Shown: piece by piece, positions 45,042-54,828 of the stretch | How positions within the stretch are numbered: position 1 is the first letter of the stretch | Layout: every line of letters starts with the position of its first letter | Assembly (NCBI RefSeq): GCF_009935865.1 | Contig: NZ_QWEL01000001.1 | Location: 1-64,000, forward strand | Reading direction: 5' to 3' | Source of the DNA: Odoribacter sp. Z80 | GTDB lineage: Bacteria > Bacteroidota > Bacteroidia > Bacteroidales > Marinifilaceae | DNA: 64,000 nucleotides | Made by a program: the position numbers and the translations under genes | Notes under the pieces: model-generated | Databases searched by the model: none | Seen by the model: only the letters and a program-made list of their open reading frames with translations | Told to the model about the DNA's origin: nothing

Positions 45042-46091
45042 ATGAAGAATATTTTAATTACCGGAGGGGCCGGCTTTATCGGTTCTCATTTGGTCCGGTT
45101 CATGGTTTGTAAATACCCGGAATACCGGATTATTAATTTGGATAAATTGACTTATGCCGGGAATCTGGAGAATTTAAGGGATATTGAGGAAATGCCGAAT
45201 TATGTGTTTGAAAAGGCAGATATTTGTGATTTTCCGGTTGTGCAGAGCCTGTTTTCAAAATATGAGGTAGAGGGAGTGATTCACCTGGCAGCAGAAAGCC
45301 ATGTGGACCGTTCTATTAAGGAACCCTTTGCTTTTGCACAGACCAATGTCATGGGGACTTTGTCTTTGTTGCAGGCGGCCAGGTTGGCCTGGGAAGGAAA
45401 ATGGGAAGGAAAGTTGTTTTATCATGTTTCTACCGATGAGGTGTATGGGGCTTTAGAACCGGGTGAGGGATTGTTTACGGAGATGACCAAATATAGTCCG
45501 CATTCACCTTATTCTGCTTCCAAGGCTGCTGCAGACCATTTTGTCAGGGCTTATCATGATACGTACGGATTACCGGTAAAAATTTCCAATTGTTCGAATA
45601 ATTACGGAGCTTATCAATTTCCGGAAAAGTTAATCCCGTTGTTTATCAATAACATCCGTCATAATAAGCCGTTGCCGGTATATGGGAAGGGTGAGAATGT
45701 GCGGGACTGGCTTTTTGTGGAGGACCATGTGCGGGCTATTGATTTGATTTTTCATGCAGGAAAGAACGGTGAGACTTATAATATCGGAGGTTTTAATGAA
45801 TGGAGGAATATTGATTTAATCCGGATCTTGGTAGAGGTTACCGACCGTTTGTTGGGGCGTCCGGAAGGAGCTTCCCTGGGTTTGATTACTTATGTACCGG
45901 ACCGTGCCGGACATGATTTGCGTTATGCGATAGATTCCACCAAATTGAAGAATGAATTGGGGTGGGAGCCTTCTTTGCAATTTGAGGAGGGGATAGAAAA
46001 AACCGTGAGGTGGTATCTTGACAATCCGGAATGGTTGGATAAAGTGACCAGCGGAGAGTATCAGAAATATTATGAAATGATGTATAAATAA
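45042..46091 (+). CDS. rfbB: dTDP-glucose 4,6-dehydratase
   Basis: The ATG at 45042 gives MKNILITGGAGFIGSHLVRF; a TTG two codons earlier is an unlikely start. The 349-residue extended SDR shows VIHLAAESHVDRSI, STDEVYGAL, YSPHSPYSASKAAADHFVRAY with the catalytic Tyr-x3-Lys, NCSNNYGAYQFPEKLIPL and RDWLFVEDHVRAI. It forms dTDP-4-keto-6-deoxyglucose, the second step of the rhamnose pathway. It ends the rml block; menF begins 45 bases downstream on the same strand. Confidence 0.97.
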   Translation: MKNILITGGAGFIGSHLVRFMVCKYPEYRIINLDKLTYAGNLENLRDIEEMPNYVFEKADICDFPVVQSLFSKYEVEGVIHLAAESHVDRSIKEPFAFAQTNVMGTLSLLQAARLAWEGKWEGKLFYHVSTDEVYGALEPGEGLFTEMTKYSPHSPYSASKAAADHFVRAYHDTYGLPVKISNCSNNYGAYQFPEKLIPLFINNIRHNKPLPVYGKGENVRDWLFVEDHVRAIDLIFHAGKNGETYNIGGFNEWRNIDLIRILVEVTDRLLGRPEGASLGLITYVPDRAGHDLRYAIDSTKLKNELGWEPSLQFEEGIEKTVRWYLDNPEWLDKVTSGEYQKYYEMMYK

Positions 46092-46136
46092 AAGGGCAGG
46101 ATATGCCCGGCTGTTTTTATAAGATTTACGGTTGAA

Positions 46137-47216
46137 ATGAATATTGCCGAAGCTCAGACTTTGTGTTTGCAGAGAAATATACCTTTCTACTCTTACCGTT
46201 TGCCCGGAATGAGGGAGGTACATTGGGGAGCCCAATTGCAGGGAGAAGTTGCAGAATTCAAGGAGATGAGGGGACAGGAGGAGGGATTTGTCATTGTTCC
46301 TTTCCGGGAGTCGCCCCGGGATCCTGCCTTGTTTATACGTCGGGATTTGGCTTTTGTCGATGAGTGCAGGATACCGCATGCAGCCGATTTGTTGAAGCAA
46401 CACCGGAGGGGAGCAGTGTGGAATAAGGGGCCTTTGCCCGGAGTCAGTCAGGCGGAGTACTATCGTCAGGTGACCGCTGTGATTGATATTTTAAAACGAG
46501 GTGAGGTTTCTAAAATGGTATTATCGCGGAGTATACAGGTGGAGGCCGAAGCACTTCGTTTGGCACCTGTATGGTTTGAGAGATTGGCCGGCCGTTATCC
46601 GGAGGCTTTTGTGTTCTTGGTATCCGTTCCGGGAGTGATGGCATGGATGGGGGCTTCTCCGGAAATCTTTCTCCGGCAGGGTGCAAAAGGAATGGAAACG
46701 ATGGCTTTGGCCGGTACCCGTGCCTGTGGTACAGGGGGCGCATGGGGTGAGAAAGAGACGGAAGAGCAGCAGATTGTCAGTCGTTATATCGGGGACCTGC
46801 TGGATGGGTTTGGAAAGTGGGACGTGAAGGGTCCTTTTACCAGGAAGGCCGGAAAGATAGAACATTTATGTACCGCTTTTTTTCATGCCGGGCACTTATC
46901 CCGGGAGGATGCCGACTGCATCAGGAAGCGACTGCATCCGACGCCGGCGGTAGGCGGTTTTCCTGTCCGTCAAGCTTTACAATACCTGGAACAGACAGAA
47001 AGGTATAACCGCAGGTATTATGCCGGATATCTCGGGCCGGTTGGAAATACTGACGAGTTTCATTGGTTTGTAAATCTCCGGTGTATGGAAATTTTTCCTC
47101 AGGCGGTATCTTTATATGTCGGGGGAGGTATAACCGTTTTATCGGAGCCTCGTAAGGAATGGGAGGAGACGGAATTGAAATCCCGGACCTTGCTGGACAT
47201 CCTCGCTGATGTTTAA
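46137..47216 (+). CDS. menF: isochorismate synthase (menaquinone pathway)
   Basis: MenF converts chorismate to isochorismate, the entry to menaquinone. The 359-residue protein is a chorismate-binding domain with a short N-terminal part. KMVLSRSIQVEA, VMAWMGASPEIFLRQ, TMALAGTRACG, EEQQIVSRYI (catalytic Glu) and HPTPAVGGFPV with the late YAGYLGPVG give the metal- and substrate-binding order of the family. Spacing to menD is 30 bases. The five men genes share one direction and close spacing, so they form an operon, perhaps read from rmlB. Confidence 0.95.
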   Translation: MNIAEAQTLCLQRNIPFYSYRLPGMREVHWGAQLQGEVAEFKEMRGQEEGFVIVPFRESPRDPALFIRRDLAFVDECRIPHAADLLKQHRRGAVWNKGPLPGVSQAEYYRQVTAVIDILKRGEVSKMVLSRSIQVEAEALRLAPVWFERLAGRYPEAFVFLVSVPGVMAWMGASPEIFLRQGAKGMETMALAGTRACGTGGAWGEKETEEQQIVSRYIGDLLDGFGKWDVKGPFTRKAGKIEHLCTAFFHAGHLSREDADCIRKRLHPTPAVGGFPVRQALQYLEQTERYNRRYYAGYLGPVGNTDEFHWFVNLRCMEIFPQAVSLYVGGGITVLSEPRKEWEETELKSRTLLDILADV

Positions 47217-47246
47217 ATGAACTTTTAATTTTGTTTTGTTTGTAAG

Positions 47247-48959
47247 ATGGATTCAGGAAGGAATATGGCTGGCTATACTTCTGATAAAGAGGGAATTTAT
47301 ATATTGGTAGAGTTATTGGTGAAGAAAGGAGTAAAAAGAGTGGTGCTTTCTCCGGGGTCACGTAATGCTCCTTTGATTATGGCTTTTGCCAGGGATAAAA
47401 GGATAAGGCATTATGTTGTATTGGATGAGCGGAGTGCCGCGTTTATGGCTTTGGGAATGGCGCAGCAGTCGGGGGAGGCGGTGGCGATAGCTTGTACTTC
47501 CGGTACTGCCCCGTTGAATTATGGTCCTGCTATTGCCGAAGCTTATTACCAGCGTTTGCCTTTGATTGTGATTACGGCCGACCGGCCTCAGGAGTGGGTT
47601 GACCAGGATGATAGTCAGACTATACGTCAGAATGGGGTGTTTGCCAATATTGTAAAGGATTCCTGGCAGGTACCTGCGGAACTCCGGGGAGAGGAGGAGC
47701 GTTGGTATGCGAATCGTTTGATAAATGAGGCTATAAACTGTGCTTTGAAGGGCCGGCGGGGGCCGGTGCATATCAATGTCCCTTTACGTGAGCCTTTGTA
47801 CGGGCAACGTATTTATCCGGAAGAAACGGTGCGGTCAGTAGAATTTTTGGAATCGGCTCCGACTCTGGCTTCTGAAACGTGGGATTCTATTACGGAGCGT
47901 TTTCAGGCCTGCCGGAAGGTTATGGTCCTTGCGGGTCTTCACTTGCCTGATTGCCGTTTGAAAGAGAGTTTGGATAAGTTGGCTGCTTTGGATCAGGTGG
48001 TGGTTTTATCTGAGAGTCCTGCCAATTTGGGAAGTGGCCGGCATATTGCGACTATTGACAGGGTGTTGGCAACGGTCCAGGAAGAAGAAAAGGCGGATTT
48101 GGCTCCGGATTTGTTGATTACTTTCGGTGGACCTTTGATTTCCAGATATGTGAAAGCTTTTTTGCGTCAATATAAGCCTGCAGAACATTGGAGTGTAGAT
48201 TGCAGCGAGTGTCCGGCTGATACTTTTAAGGCATTGACTTCTCATATACATTTGGAAGCTGCTGATTTTTTTTCTGCTTTGGGTGAGCGGGTGAAAGGGA
48301 GGGAGAGTGATTATGCTCTTCGCTGGAAGCAGAAGAAGGAGGTGGCTGCTTTTCGTCATGAAGAGTTTGCCCGGTTGGCAGGATGGTGTGACTGGAAAGC
48401 TTTTTCCCTGATATGGCCTGCTATTCCTGCAGGTACGGCTTTGCAACTGGCTAACAGTACTCCCGTTCGCTATGCCCAGTTGTTTACCTGTTCCCGGGTG
48501 GTGCGGGTAGACAGTAACCGGGGAACCAGCGGAATTGACGGTTCTACTTCCACGGCGGTTGGTGCATCGGTAGTGAATGCGGGAATGACTTTGCTGGTGA
48601 CGGGGGATATGAGTTTCCTTTATGATTCCAATGCCTTGTGGAATCCGTATATTCCTGCGCGTTTAAAGATTATTGTGATGAAGAACGGCGGGGGTGGAAT
48701 TTTTCGCTTTATTCCCGGGCCTTCGGGATTGGAAGAGCTGGAAGAGTGTTTTGAGATGACGCAAAAGGTGGATGTGGAAGGTTTTGCCCGCTTGCATCAT
48801 TTCCGTTATTTTTATGCATCGGATGGGGACACCTTAGGGAAGGTATTGCCTGAATTTTTTGCAGAGACGGAGTTGCCGGCAATTCTGGCTGTAGAAACTC
48901 CCGGGCGTGAGAATGCTGAGATGTTGAGAGCATATTTCGGGAAATTGCAGCATGGATAA
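47247..48959 (+). CDS. menD: SEPHCHC synthase (2-succinyl-5-enolpyruvyl-6-hydroxy-3-cyclohexene-1-carboxylate synthase)
   Basis: A 570-residue thiamine-diphosphate enzyme that adds succinic semialdehyde (from 2-oxoglutarate) to isochorismate. The N-terminal domain has VVLSPGSRNAPLIMAF, LDERSAAFMALGMAQ (with the catalytic Glu) and CTSGTAPLNYGPAI. The C-terminal ThDP/Mg site includes VRVDSNRGTSGIDGSTSTAVGAS and LLVTGDMSFLYDSNALWN followed by MKNGGGGIFRFIPGP. It is second in the menaquinone operon. Confidence 0.96.
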   Translation: MDSGRNMAGYTSDKEGIYILVELLVKKGVKRVVLSPGSRNAPLIMAFARDKRIRHYVVLDERSAAFMALGMAQQSGEAVAIACTSGTAPLNYGPAIAEAYYQRLPLIVITADRPQEWVDQDDSQTIRQNGVFANIVKDSWQVPAELRGEEERWYANRLINEAINCALKGRRGPVHINVPLREPLYGQRIYPEETVRSVEFLESAPTLASETWDSITERFQACRKVMVLAGLHLPDCRLKESLDKLAALDQVVVLSESPANLGSGRHIATIDRVLATVQEEEKADLAPDLLITFGGPLISRYVKAFLRQYKPAEHWSVDCSECPADTFKALTSHIHLEAADFFSALGERVKGRESDYALRWKQKKEVAAFRHEEFARLAGWCDWKAFSLIWPAIPAGTALQLANSTPVRYAQLFTCSRVVRVDSNRGTSGIDGSTSTAVGASVVNAGMTLLVTGDMSFLYDSNALWNPYIPARLKIIVMKNGGGGIFRFIPGPSGLEELEECFEMTQKVDVEGFARLHHFRYFYASDGDTLGKVLPEFFAETELPAILAVETPGRENAEMLRAYFGKLQHG

Positions 48960-48989
48960 ATGTGATATGAAGATTGTGTATATTTACAA

Positions 48990-49820
48990 ATGATAAACGA
49001 TATGGGAAGAGAATGGAAAACAATTAAAGAATACGAAGATATCGAGTTCGGTTTTTTCGAAGGTATTGCAAAAATCACGATTAACCGGCCCCAGGTGTAT
49101 AATGCTTTTCGTCCGCAAACGAATAAGGAAATGTTGGATGCGATGCATATTTGTCGTGAACGGAATGATATAGGCGTGGTGGTACTGACCGGAGCCGGGG
49201 ATAAGGCTTTTTGTTCCGGTGGAGACCAGCATGTGAAAGGTGTTGGCGGCTATGTGGATGAAGATGGGGTTCCACGTCTGAATGTTCTGGATTTGCATAA
49301 AGCAATTCGCTCTTTGCCTAAACCTGTGATAGCGATGGTGAATGGTTATGCCATAGGTGGCGGGCATGTGTTACATGTTATTTGTGACCTGACTATTGCT
49401 TCTGAAAATGCCCGGTTCGGACAGACCGGCCCCAAAGTGGGCAGTTTTGACGGAGGTTTCGGTTCTTCCTACCTTGCCCGTTGTGTCGGACAGAAAAAGG
49501 CCCGGGAAATCTGGTTCCTTTGCCGGCAATATACCGCAAAAGAAGCGGAAGAAATGGGAATGGTAAATAAAGTGGTGCCATTGGAACAATTGGAGGATGA
49601 GACCGTGGATTGGTGTAAGACGATTATGAAACGCAGTCCGATGGCTATCCGGATGATTAAGCGGGCATTGAATGCTGAATTGGACGGACAGCACGGTTTG
49701 ATGGAGTTTGCCGGGGATGCTACTTTGATGTATTACTTGATGGCTGAGGCTCAGGAGGGGAAAAATGCTTTTCTGGAGAAACGGGATCCGGATTTTGAGC
49801 AATTTCCGAAGTTTCCGTAA
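48990..49820 (+). CDS. menB: 1,4-dihydroxy-2-naphthoyl-CoA synthase
   Basis: The 276-residue crotonase-fold protein cyclises o-succinylbenzoyl-CoA. [43 protein letters not shown] (oxyanion loop), [24 protein letters not shown] and [18 protein letters not shown] with the catalytic Asp mark MenB. The ATG at 48990 is used; another ATG follows at 49002, so the start may be 4 codons later. It lies 30 bases after menD and 11 bases before menC. Confidence 0.96.
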   Translation: MINDMGREWKTIKEYEDIEFGFFEGIAKITINRPQVYNAFRPQTNKEMLDAMHICRERNDIGVVVLTGAGDKAFCSGGDQHVKGVGGYVDEDGVPRLNVLDLHKAIRSLPKPVIAMVNGYAIGGGHVLHVICDLTIASENARFGQTGPKVGSFDGGFGSSYLARCVGQKKAREIWFLCRQYTAKEAEEMGMVNKVVPLEQLEDETVDWCKTIMKRSPMAIRMIKRALNAELDGQHGLMEFAGDATLMYYLMAEAQEGKNAFLEKRDPDFEQFPKFP

Positions 49821-49831
49821 TTGTTTCTGTT

Positions 49832-50854
49832 ATGCTTAGAGCCTCCTGGCAAAAATATTGTTTACACTTTAAGGAACCTTCCGGAACTTCCCGTGGGATT
49901 TTAACCGATAAGGAAACTTACTTTATTCGGATATGGGAAGAGTGTCAGCCCCGGGTTTGCGGGTTGGGGGAGTGTGCCCTTTTCCGGGGATTAAGTGCTG
50001 ATGACCGGCCCGGGTATGAAGAAAAGTTGCGGGAGGTGTGTTGGCATATCGGCGATGTGACTTCATCCGATTTAAGGGAATGGAGTTCAATCCGTTTTGG
50101 TGTGGAGATGGCTATGCGTGATTTGATAAACGGGGGACTTCATCTCTATTACCCATCTCCTTTTACGGAGGGGGAACAGGCGATTGAAATCAACGGTCTT
50201 ATCTGGATGGGAGACCGGAGTACGATGTTGCGGCGTATACAGGAGAAGCTGACTACCGGTTTTCGTTGTATAAAATTGAAAATAGGGGCTATTGATTTTG
50301 ATGCTGAATTGTCTCTGTTGAAGTATATCCGACAGAGTTTTAGCCGGGATGAGGTGGAGTTGAGGGTTGATGCCAACGGAGCGTTTGCGCCTTCGGAGGC
50401 GTTGGCAAAACTGGGGGCTTTAGCCCGTTTTGAATTGCATTCTGTGGAACAGCCGGTACGTCAGGGGCAATGGGAGATAATGGCCGGGCTGTGCCGGAAG
50501 ACAGAGGTTCCGATTGCCTTGGACGAAGAGTTGATAGGAGTGGATTTTGCGGACCGGAAACGTTTGTTGCTGGAAACTGTCCGACCTCATTATATTGTCC
50601 TGAAACCAGCTTTATGCGGAGGGTTCTCGGGGGCTGAGGAATGGATTCGACTGGCCGGTGAATATCAGACGGGATGGTGGGTGACTTCGGCATTGGAATC
50701 GAATATAGGATTAAATGCATTGGCGCAATGGACAGCTACTTTGGGAACAGATATGCCGCAGGGATTGGGAACAGGGCAGTTGTTCACCAACAATTTGCCG
50801 TCTCCTTTGGTTCAGGTGGGCTGTCAGTTGAGAATGGAAAAAAATAGTTTCTGA
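49832..50854 (+). CDS. menC: o-succinylbenzoate synthase
   Basis: A 340-residue enolase-superfamily enzyme that dehydrates SEPHCHC-derived SHCHC to o-succinylbenzoate. The barrel has FRCIKLKIGAIDFDAEL with the first catalytic Lys, ELRVDANGAF with the first metal Asp, HSVEQPVRQG with Glu, IALDEELIG with Asp/Glu and YIVLKPALCGG with the late Lys. The order matches MenC. It is 11 bases after menB and 7 bases before menE. The protein is somewhat short for the superfamily but usual for Bacteroidota. Confidence 0.93.
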   Translation: MLRASWQKYCLHFKEPSGTSRGILTDKETYFIRIWEECQPRVCGLGECALFRGLSADDRPGYEEKLREVCWHIGDVTSSDLREWSSIRFGVEMAMRDLINGGLHLYYPSPFTEGEQAIEINGLIWMGDRSTMLRRIQEKLTTGFRCIKLKIGAIDFDAELSLLKYIRQSFSRDEVELRVDANGAFAPSEALAKLGALARFELHSVEQPVRQGQWEIMAGLCRKTEVPIALDEELIGVDFADRKRLLLETVRPHYIVLKPALCGGFSGAEEWIRLAGEYQTGWWVTSALESNIGLNALAQWTATLGTDMPQGLGTGQLFTNNLPSPLVQVGCQLRMEKNSF

Positions 50855-50861
50855 GTTTGCT

Positions 50862-51905
50862 ATGGTACTGCGTTTAAACGGAAAGGAAGTTGTGATTCCT
50901 GAACAGTTACATCAGGTGGAAGATGTTGCTTTACGGGATTTTCTGTACGAATGGACCAATGAACAGCCTGATGTAGCGGGTCATACTTCGGGCTCGACCG
51001 GTGTACCTAAGGAAATTTGTTTAAGAAAAGAGGATATGCAGGCTTCTGCCCAAATAACCAATGAGTTTTTCGGAATAGGGCAGGCTTCTGTACTTTTGTT
51101 GTGTTTATCTGTTTCTTATATTGCCGGAAAGATGATGGTGGTGCGGGCTTTGGAAGCGGGGGCGGAATTATGGTGTGTGCAGGTAAGCTCCCATCCGTTA
51201 AGGGAGTTGAGAAATTCCGGATTTTACTTGGCCGGGGGAGCGGAGAAAAAGATAGATCTGGCTGCCATGGTACCTTTACAGGCGGAGGAGACACTGAAGG
51301 TTGCTGAAGAAAAGAAAGAATTTATCCGTGTCAGGCAATTGCTGATTGGCGGAGCACCGGTTTCTTCCCATTTGGAGCAACAATTGCAGCTATTGCCTGT
51401 GCATTGTTATGCCACTTATGGTATGACCGAAACTGTTTCTCATGTTGCTTTGCGCCGGATGGACGGCCGGAGTGAGTACGATGCTCTTGGGGAAGTCAGT
51501 TTTTCATCGGATTGTCGCGGTTGCCTTGTCATTCATGCACCTCATTTGACGGGCCGGAAGTTTGTCACCAATGATATGGTGGAATTGAAAGATGAGCGGC
51601 ATTTTCGGTGGTTGGGCCGTTATGACCATGTCATTAATTCCGGTGGTATTAAATTTTTTCCGGAGGTGATTGAAGGAAAAATCGCCTCTTGTTTTTCTTG
51701 TCGTTATTTCATTACTTCTTTACCGGATGAGCGTTTGGGAGAGCGCATCGTTCTTGTGATTGAGGGTAAGCCGCAGGAGGATGAATCATTGTTGATGAAA
51801 AAACTAAAATTATTTCTCGTGGCTTACGAGATGCCGAAGGAAATCCTGTATCTGCCGCATTTCCGGGAAACATTTTCCGGTAAGATTATTCGTAAAATTA
51901 TCTGA
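50862..51905 (+). CDS. menE: o-succinylbenzoate-CoA ligase (short Bacteroidota form)
   Basis: A 347-residue adenylate-forming enzyme, shorter than the ~450 residues of typical MenE because much of the N-terminal domain is missing. The P-loop reads GHTSGSTGVPKEI, followed by SVSYIAGKMMVVRALEAGA, YATYGMTETVSHVALR and the hinge WLGRYDHVINSGGIKFFPEVIE. The C-terminal FRETFSGKIIRKII ends with the catalytic Lys region. It activates o-succinylbenzoate with CoA. It is the last gene of the men operon; menH and menA are not in the window. Confidence 0.94.
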   Translation: MVLRLNGKEVVIPEQLHQVEDVALRDFLYEWTNEQPDVAGHTSGSTGVPKEICLRKEDMQASAQITNEFFGIGQASVLLLCLSVSYIAGKMMVVRALEAGAELWCVQVSSHPLRELRNSGFYLAGGAEKKIDLAAMVPLQAEETLKVAEEKKEFIRVRQLLIGGAPVSSHLEQQLQLLPVHCYATYGMTETVSHVALRRMDGRSEYDALGEVSFSSDCRGCLVIHAPHLTGRKFVTNDMVELKDERHFRWLGRYDHVINSGGIKFFPEVIEGKIASCFSCRYFITSLPDERLGERIVLVIEGKPQEDESLLMKKLKLFLVAYEMPKEILYLPHFRETFSGKIIRKII

Positions 51906-52021
51906 CGTTTATTTAGGTATTTATATACAGTTTATTCATTCATTTGTATTCAATATAAGGGTGTTTCCGAAACTTATCCTCTGCTTTGCCGTTATTAAGG
52001 TCATAAACCAAACAGAGGAAT

Positions 52022-53518
52022 ATGAGAACTTTTAAAAATCGGATGCAGACTTTTGCTATTAAGCAATTATTGAAGTACGTAGAGAGAGATCCGGAGGCCA
52101 ATGCTTCAAAAGCCTTGAAGCTCATTCGGAAAATAGATATAGACGGAACTTACGGCGAATCCTGGAATGAATTGGAGAAGTGTCTGGAGGACCCGGAGAA
52201 CAACTGGACCCGCTTGGTAAAAAAAGCTTATACCGAATGGGACCCGCACGTCAGGAAAAAAGTATTTGAAAATTTGATTTGTAATGCGGCCCTGATTGGT
52301 AACAGTGCTATAAAGGTGACTTCCAAGAAATACGGGGTGAATGTCCCCTGGACCATTCTGATGGACCCGACTTCGGCTTGTAACCTGAAATGTACGGGAT
52401 GTTGGGCTGCTGAATACGGGCATCAGATGTCGATGGATTTTGATACCTTGGACCGAATCATCACGGAAGGCCGGGAACTGGGTATTTACATGTATATTTT
52501 CTCCGGCGGAGAACCTTTAGTCAGGAAAAAAGATATTATCCGTTTGTGTGAGAAACATCCGGAATGTTATTTCCTGGCTTTTACCAATGGCACATTGATA
52601 GATGAGGCTTTTGCGGATGAAATGCTTCGTGTGGGTAATTTTGCTCCTGCCATCAGTGTCGAGGGGTATGAAAAGGAGACTGATATGCGCCGGGGGAAGG
52701 GAACTTTTCAGGCTGTTATGAAAGCCATGGAAATATTGAAACGCAAGCACCTGCTTTTTGGAATGTCCACTTGTTATCATCGGCAGAATGTGGAGGTTGT
52801 GGGTTCTTCTTCCTATCTTGATTTTATGATAGATAAAGGGGCTGCTTTTGTCTGGTATTTCACCTATATGCCCGTAGGTACTGATGCGGTGCCTGATTTG
52901 ATGGTGACTCCGGCACAAAGGAAATTTATGTATGAACAAGTCAGGATGTTCAGAAAGACCAAGCCGATTTTCGCTATGGATTTCTGGAATGACGGCGAAT
53001 ATGTCCGGGGGTGTATAGCCGGAGGCCGGTATTATTTTCATATCAATGCCAACGGAGATGTAGAGCCTTGTGCTTTTATTCATTATTCTACGGTGAACAT
53101 AAAACAGGTTTCTTTGCTGGAGGCTTTGAGATCTCCTTTATTTAAAGCATATCAACAGGGGCAGCCTTTCAATGATAACCATCTGAGGCCTTGTCCTTTG
53201 TTGGATAATCCCCATCGCTTGAAAGAAGTTGTGCATGCTTCCCGTGCTTATTCAACGGATATGCTCAAGCCGGAAGATGTGAGTGTCCTGACCGGTAAAT
53301 GTACTTCTACTGCGGAAAAATGGGCCGTGGTTGCCGATCATATTTGGTATTCCAGACCTGGGAATGGAGAGAAAACACCGGAGGTAACTGACCGTGACGG
53401 GCGTAATCCGGAGAAATTTGAAAAAGAACGGAAAGACAGAGAGGCCGGACGGGCTGACCAGAATAAAGAGCGGGAAGAAGAAAAGTTAAAGAAGGAAGAG
53501 AAAGCTTTGACTTTGTAA
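52022..53518 (+). CDS. radical SAM protein with SPASM-like cysteines and charged C-terminal tail
   Basis: The 498-residue protein has a helical lead-in (1-~105), then the SAM cluster motif CNLKCTGCW (Cys120, Cys124, Cys127). FSGGEP at 160-165 is the usual SAM-binding turn. Further cysteines at 331, 350 (NANGDVEPC) and 391 (LRPCPL) suggest an auxiliary iron-sulfur cluster as in SPASM or twitch domains. The last ~45 residues are Glu/Lys/Arg-rich and look like a coiled tail. Such enzymes often modify peptides or build cofactors. No precursor peptide or maturation partner is near it. It stands alone with no clear operon neighbour, so the substrate is unknown. Confidence 0.82.
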   Translation: MRTFKNRMQTFAIKQLLKYVERDPEANASKALKLIRKIDIDGTYGESWNELEKCLEDPENNWTRLVKKAYTEWDPHVRKKVFENLICNAALIGNSAIKVTSKKYGVNVPWTILMDPTSACNLKCTGCWAAEYGHQMSMDFDTLDRIITEGRELGIYMYIFSGGEPLVRKKDIIRLCEKHPECYFLAFTNGTLIDEAFADEMLRVGNFAPAISVEGYEKETDMRRGKGTFQAVMKAMEILKRKHLLFGMSTCYHRQNVEVVGSSSYLDFMIDKGAAFVWYFTYMPVGTDAVPDLMVTPAQRKFMYEQVRMFRKTKPIFAMDFWNDGEYVRGCIAGGRYYFHINANGDVEPCAFIHYSTVNIKQVSLLEALRSPLFKAYQQGQPFNDNHLRPCPLLDNPHRLKEVVHASRAYSTDMLKPEDVSVLTGKCTSTAEKWAVVADHIWYSRPGNGEKTPEVTDRDGRNPEKFEKERKDREAGRADQNKEREEEKLKKEEKALTL

Positions 53519-53575
53519 TGAGAATTTTTGAAAGATACCGTGGATTCTGCCTCTTTCCGGAGGGCAAGCGCAGGG

Positions 53576-54766
53576 TTATTTTTTATGTGTTTTAATCAGT
53601 ACTTTTCGTTCATTCGCCAAGGTGGTGGCAAACAGATAAAGATTGCCACCATCTTTTATTCCTGAACGTTTCCGGATGTCTGCGACGGAAAGGGGAAAAT
53701 TGCGGGTGGTAAGATTGGCCTGGGGAATCAGCCGGTTTGCCTGTCTGAGCCATTTCCCTGAAAATTCCCAGATATCTTCAATTTCAAAACACCGTCCCGG
53801 AAAATCTTCGACAAGAGCGGCGGAGGTGTAAAGATGGCTGTGGCGGTGAAGTTTTTGAATCCCGTACCGCTCTGCAACTAATTTAAAAGCACCGCTTTTG
53901 AGTAAAGCTGCATGGGGTTCGTAAAGATAAATACCCGGTTTTCCGGTAGTTATGCAAGGTATTTCTTTTTCTTCTTTCAGGTGGAAGGTAAAAACCGGAT
54001 TCTTTCGGTCAGGCCGTAAATCTGTTGCAAAAATTTTCACTTCTTCTGCCGGAAGAAAGGGGGGGGTATTTTCTAATATGAAAAGCAATTCCTTGCATTC
54101 GTTTTTAACCGAGAGAACATGTATTTCCCGGGTTTCCGGCAGGAGTCTGAGGGTTTCTTCCAAATCGGCCATCGGGGAGATTTTCAGGATTAACCGATTT
54201 GTATTCTCTAATAAAAGAGGTTTTAGTTGTAAGATATCCGGTTCGTAATCTGTCAGGGCAAAAGCCCTTTTATTGTCGTTTTGTCGCCGGGCCGGGTCGA
54301 TATAGAATGTGTCGGCTTTCAGTGTACCGGCTATTTCCCGGATATCCGCATGGACGACCCGGATGTGAGAGGTCCCTAAAATGTCAAAATTATGTCTGGC
54401 GGCTTCGCAGTAGTTGGAAAAACGTTCGACATAGGTGGCTGAGGATGCTTTCCGGGCAAAATAGTGACAGTCGACCCCTAAACCTCCCGTGAGGTCGCAA
54501 AAACTCCGGCCTTTCAGCAATTGTTGTTTATAAAGTGCGGTTTGCTCTGAAGAACATTGTTCCGCAGACAATCGGGAAGGGTATACCAAATCTTCTTTTG
54601 CATACCAGGAAGGCAATTTGTCCTGAATTTGGTGGCGGGCTGTGATTTGTGTGACGGCCCAGGGCATATCTATTTCCGGGAAGCGGGAAGCTGACAGCAG
54701 CAAACGGTCGGGGTTGTCGTTAAAGTGTTCCCGGATAAATGATTTTAATGCTGTGGACAAAAACAT
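53576..54766 (-). CDS. class I SAM-dependent methyltransferase with THUMP-like domain
   Basis: A 396-residue protein. CDLTGGLGVDCHYFARKA (~93-110) is the SAM-binding loop and FYIDPARRQNDNKRAF holds a DPAR variant of the DPPY catalytic motif, suggesting action on a nucleic-acid base or nitrogen. The C-terminal ~100 residues correspond to the THUMP-like domain found in this Bacteroidota family. RNA methylation is likely; the target is not known. It lies between the convergent radical SAM gene (57 bases) and the nhaD gene on the same strand (62 bases). Confidence 0.83.
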   Translation of the reverse strand: MFLSTALKSFIREHFNDNPDRLLLSASRFPEIDMPWAVTQITARHQIQDKLPSWYAKEDLVYPSRLSAEQCSSEQTALYKQQLLKGRSFCDLTGGLGVDCHYFARKASSATYVERFSNYCEAARHNFDILGTSHIRVVHADIREIAGTLKADTFYIDPARRQNDNKRAFALTDYEPDILQLKPLLLENTNRLILKISPMADLEETLRLLPETREIHVLSVKNECKELLFILENTPPFLPAEEVKIFATDLRPDRKNPVFTFHLKEEKEIPCITTGKPGIYLYEPHAALLKSGAFKLVAERYGIQKLHRHSHLYTSAALVEDFPGRCFEIEDIWEFSGKWLRQANRLIPQANLTTRNFPLSVADIRKRSGIKDGGNLYLFATTLANERKVLIKTHKK

Positions 54767-54828
54767 AGGCTGTCAGATTTGACGGCAAAGATAATGGAAG
54801 TCCGGGAGTATGCCAAATGACCGTTATT

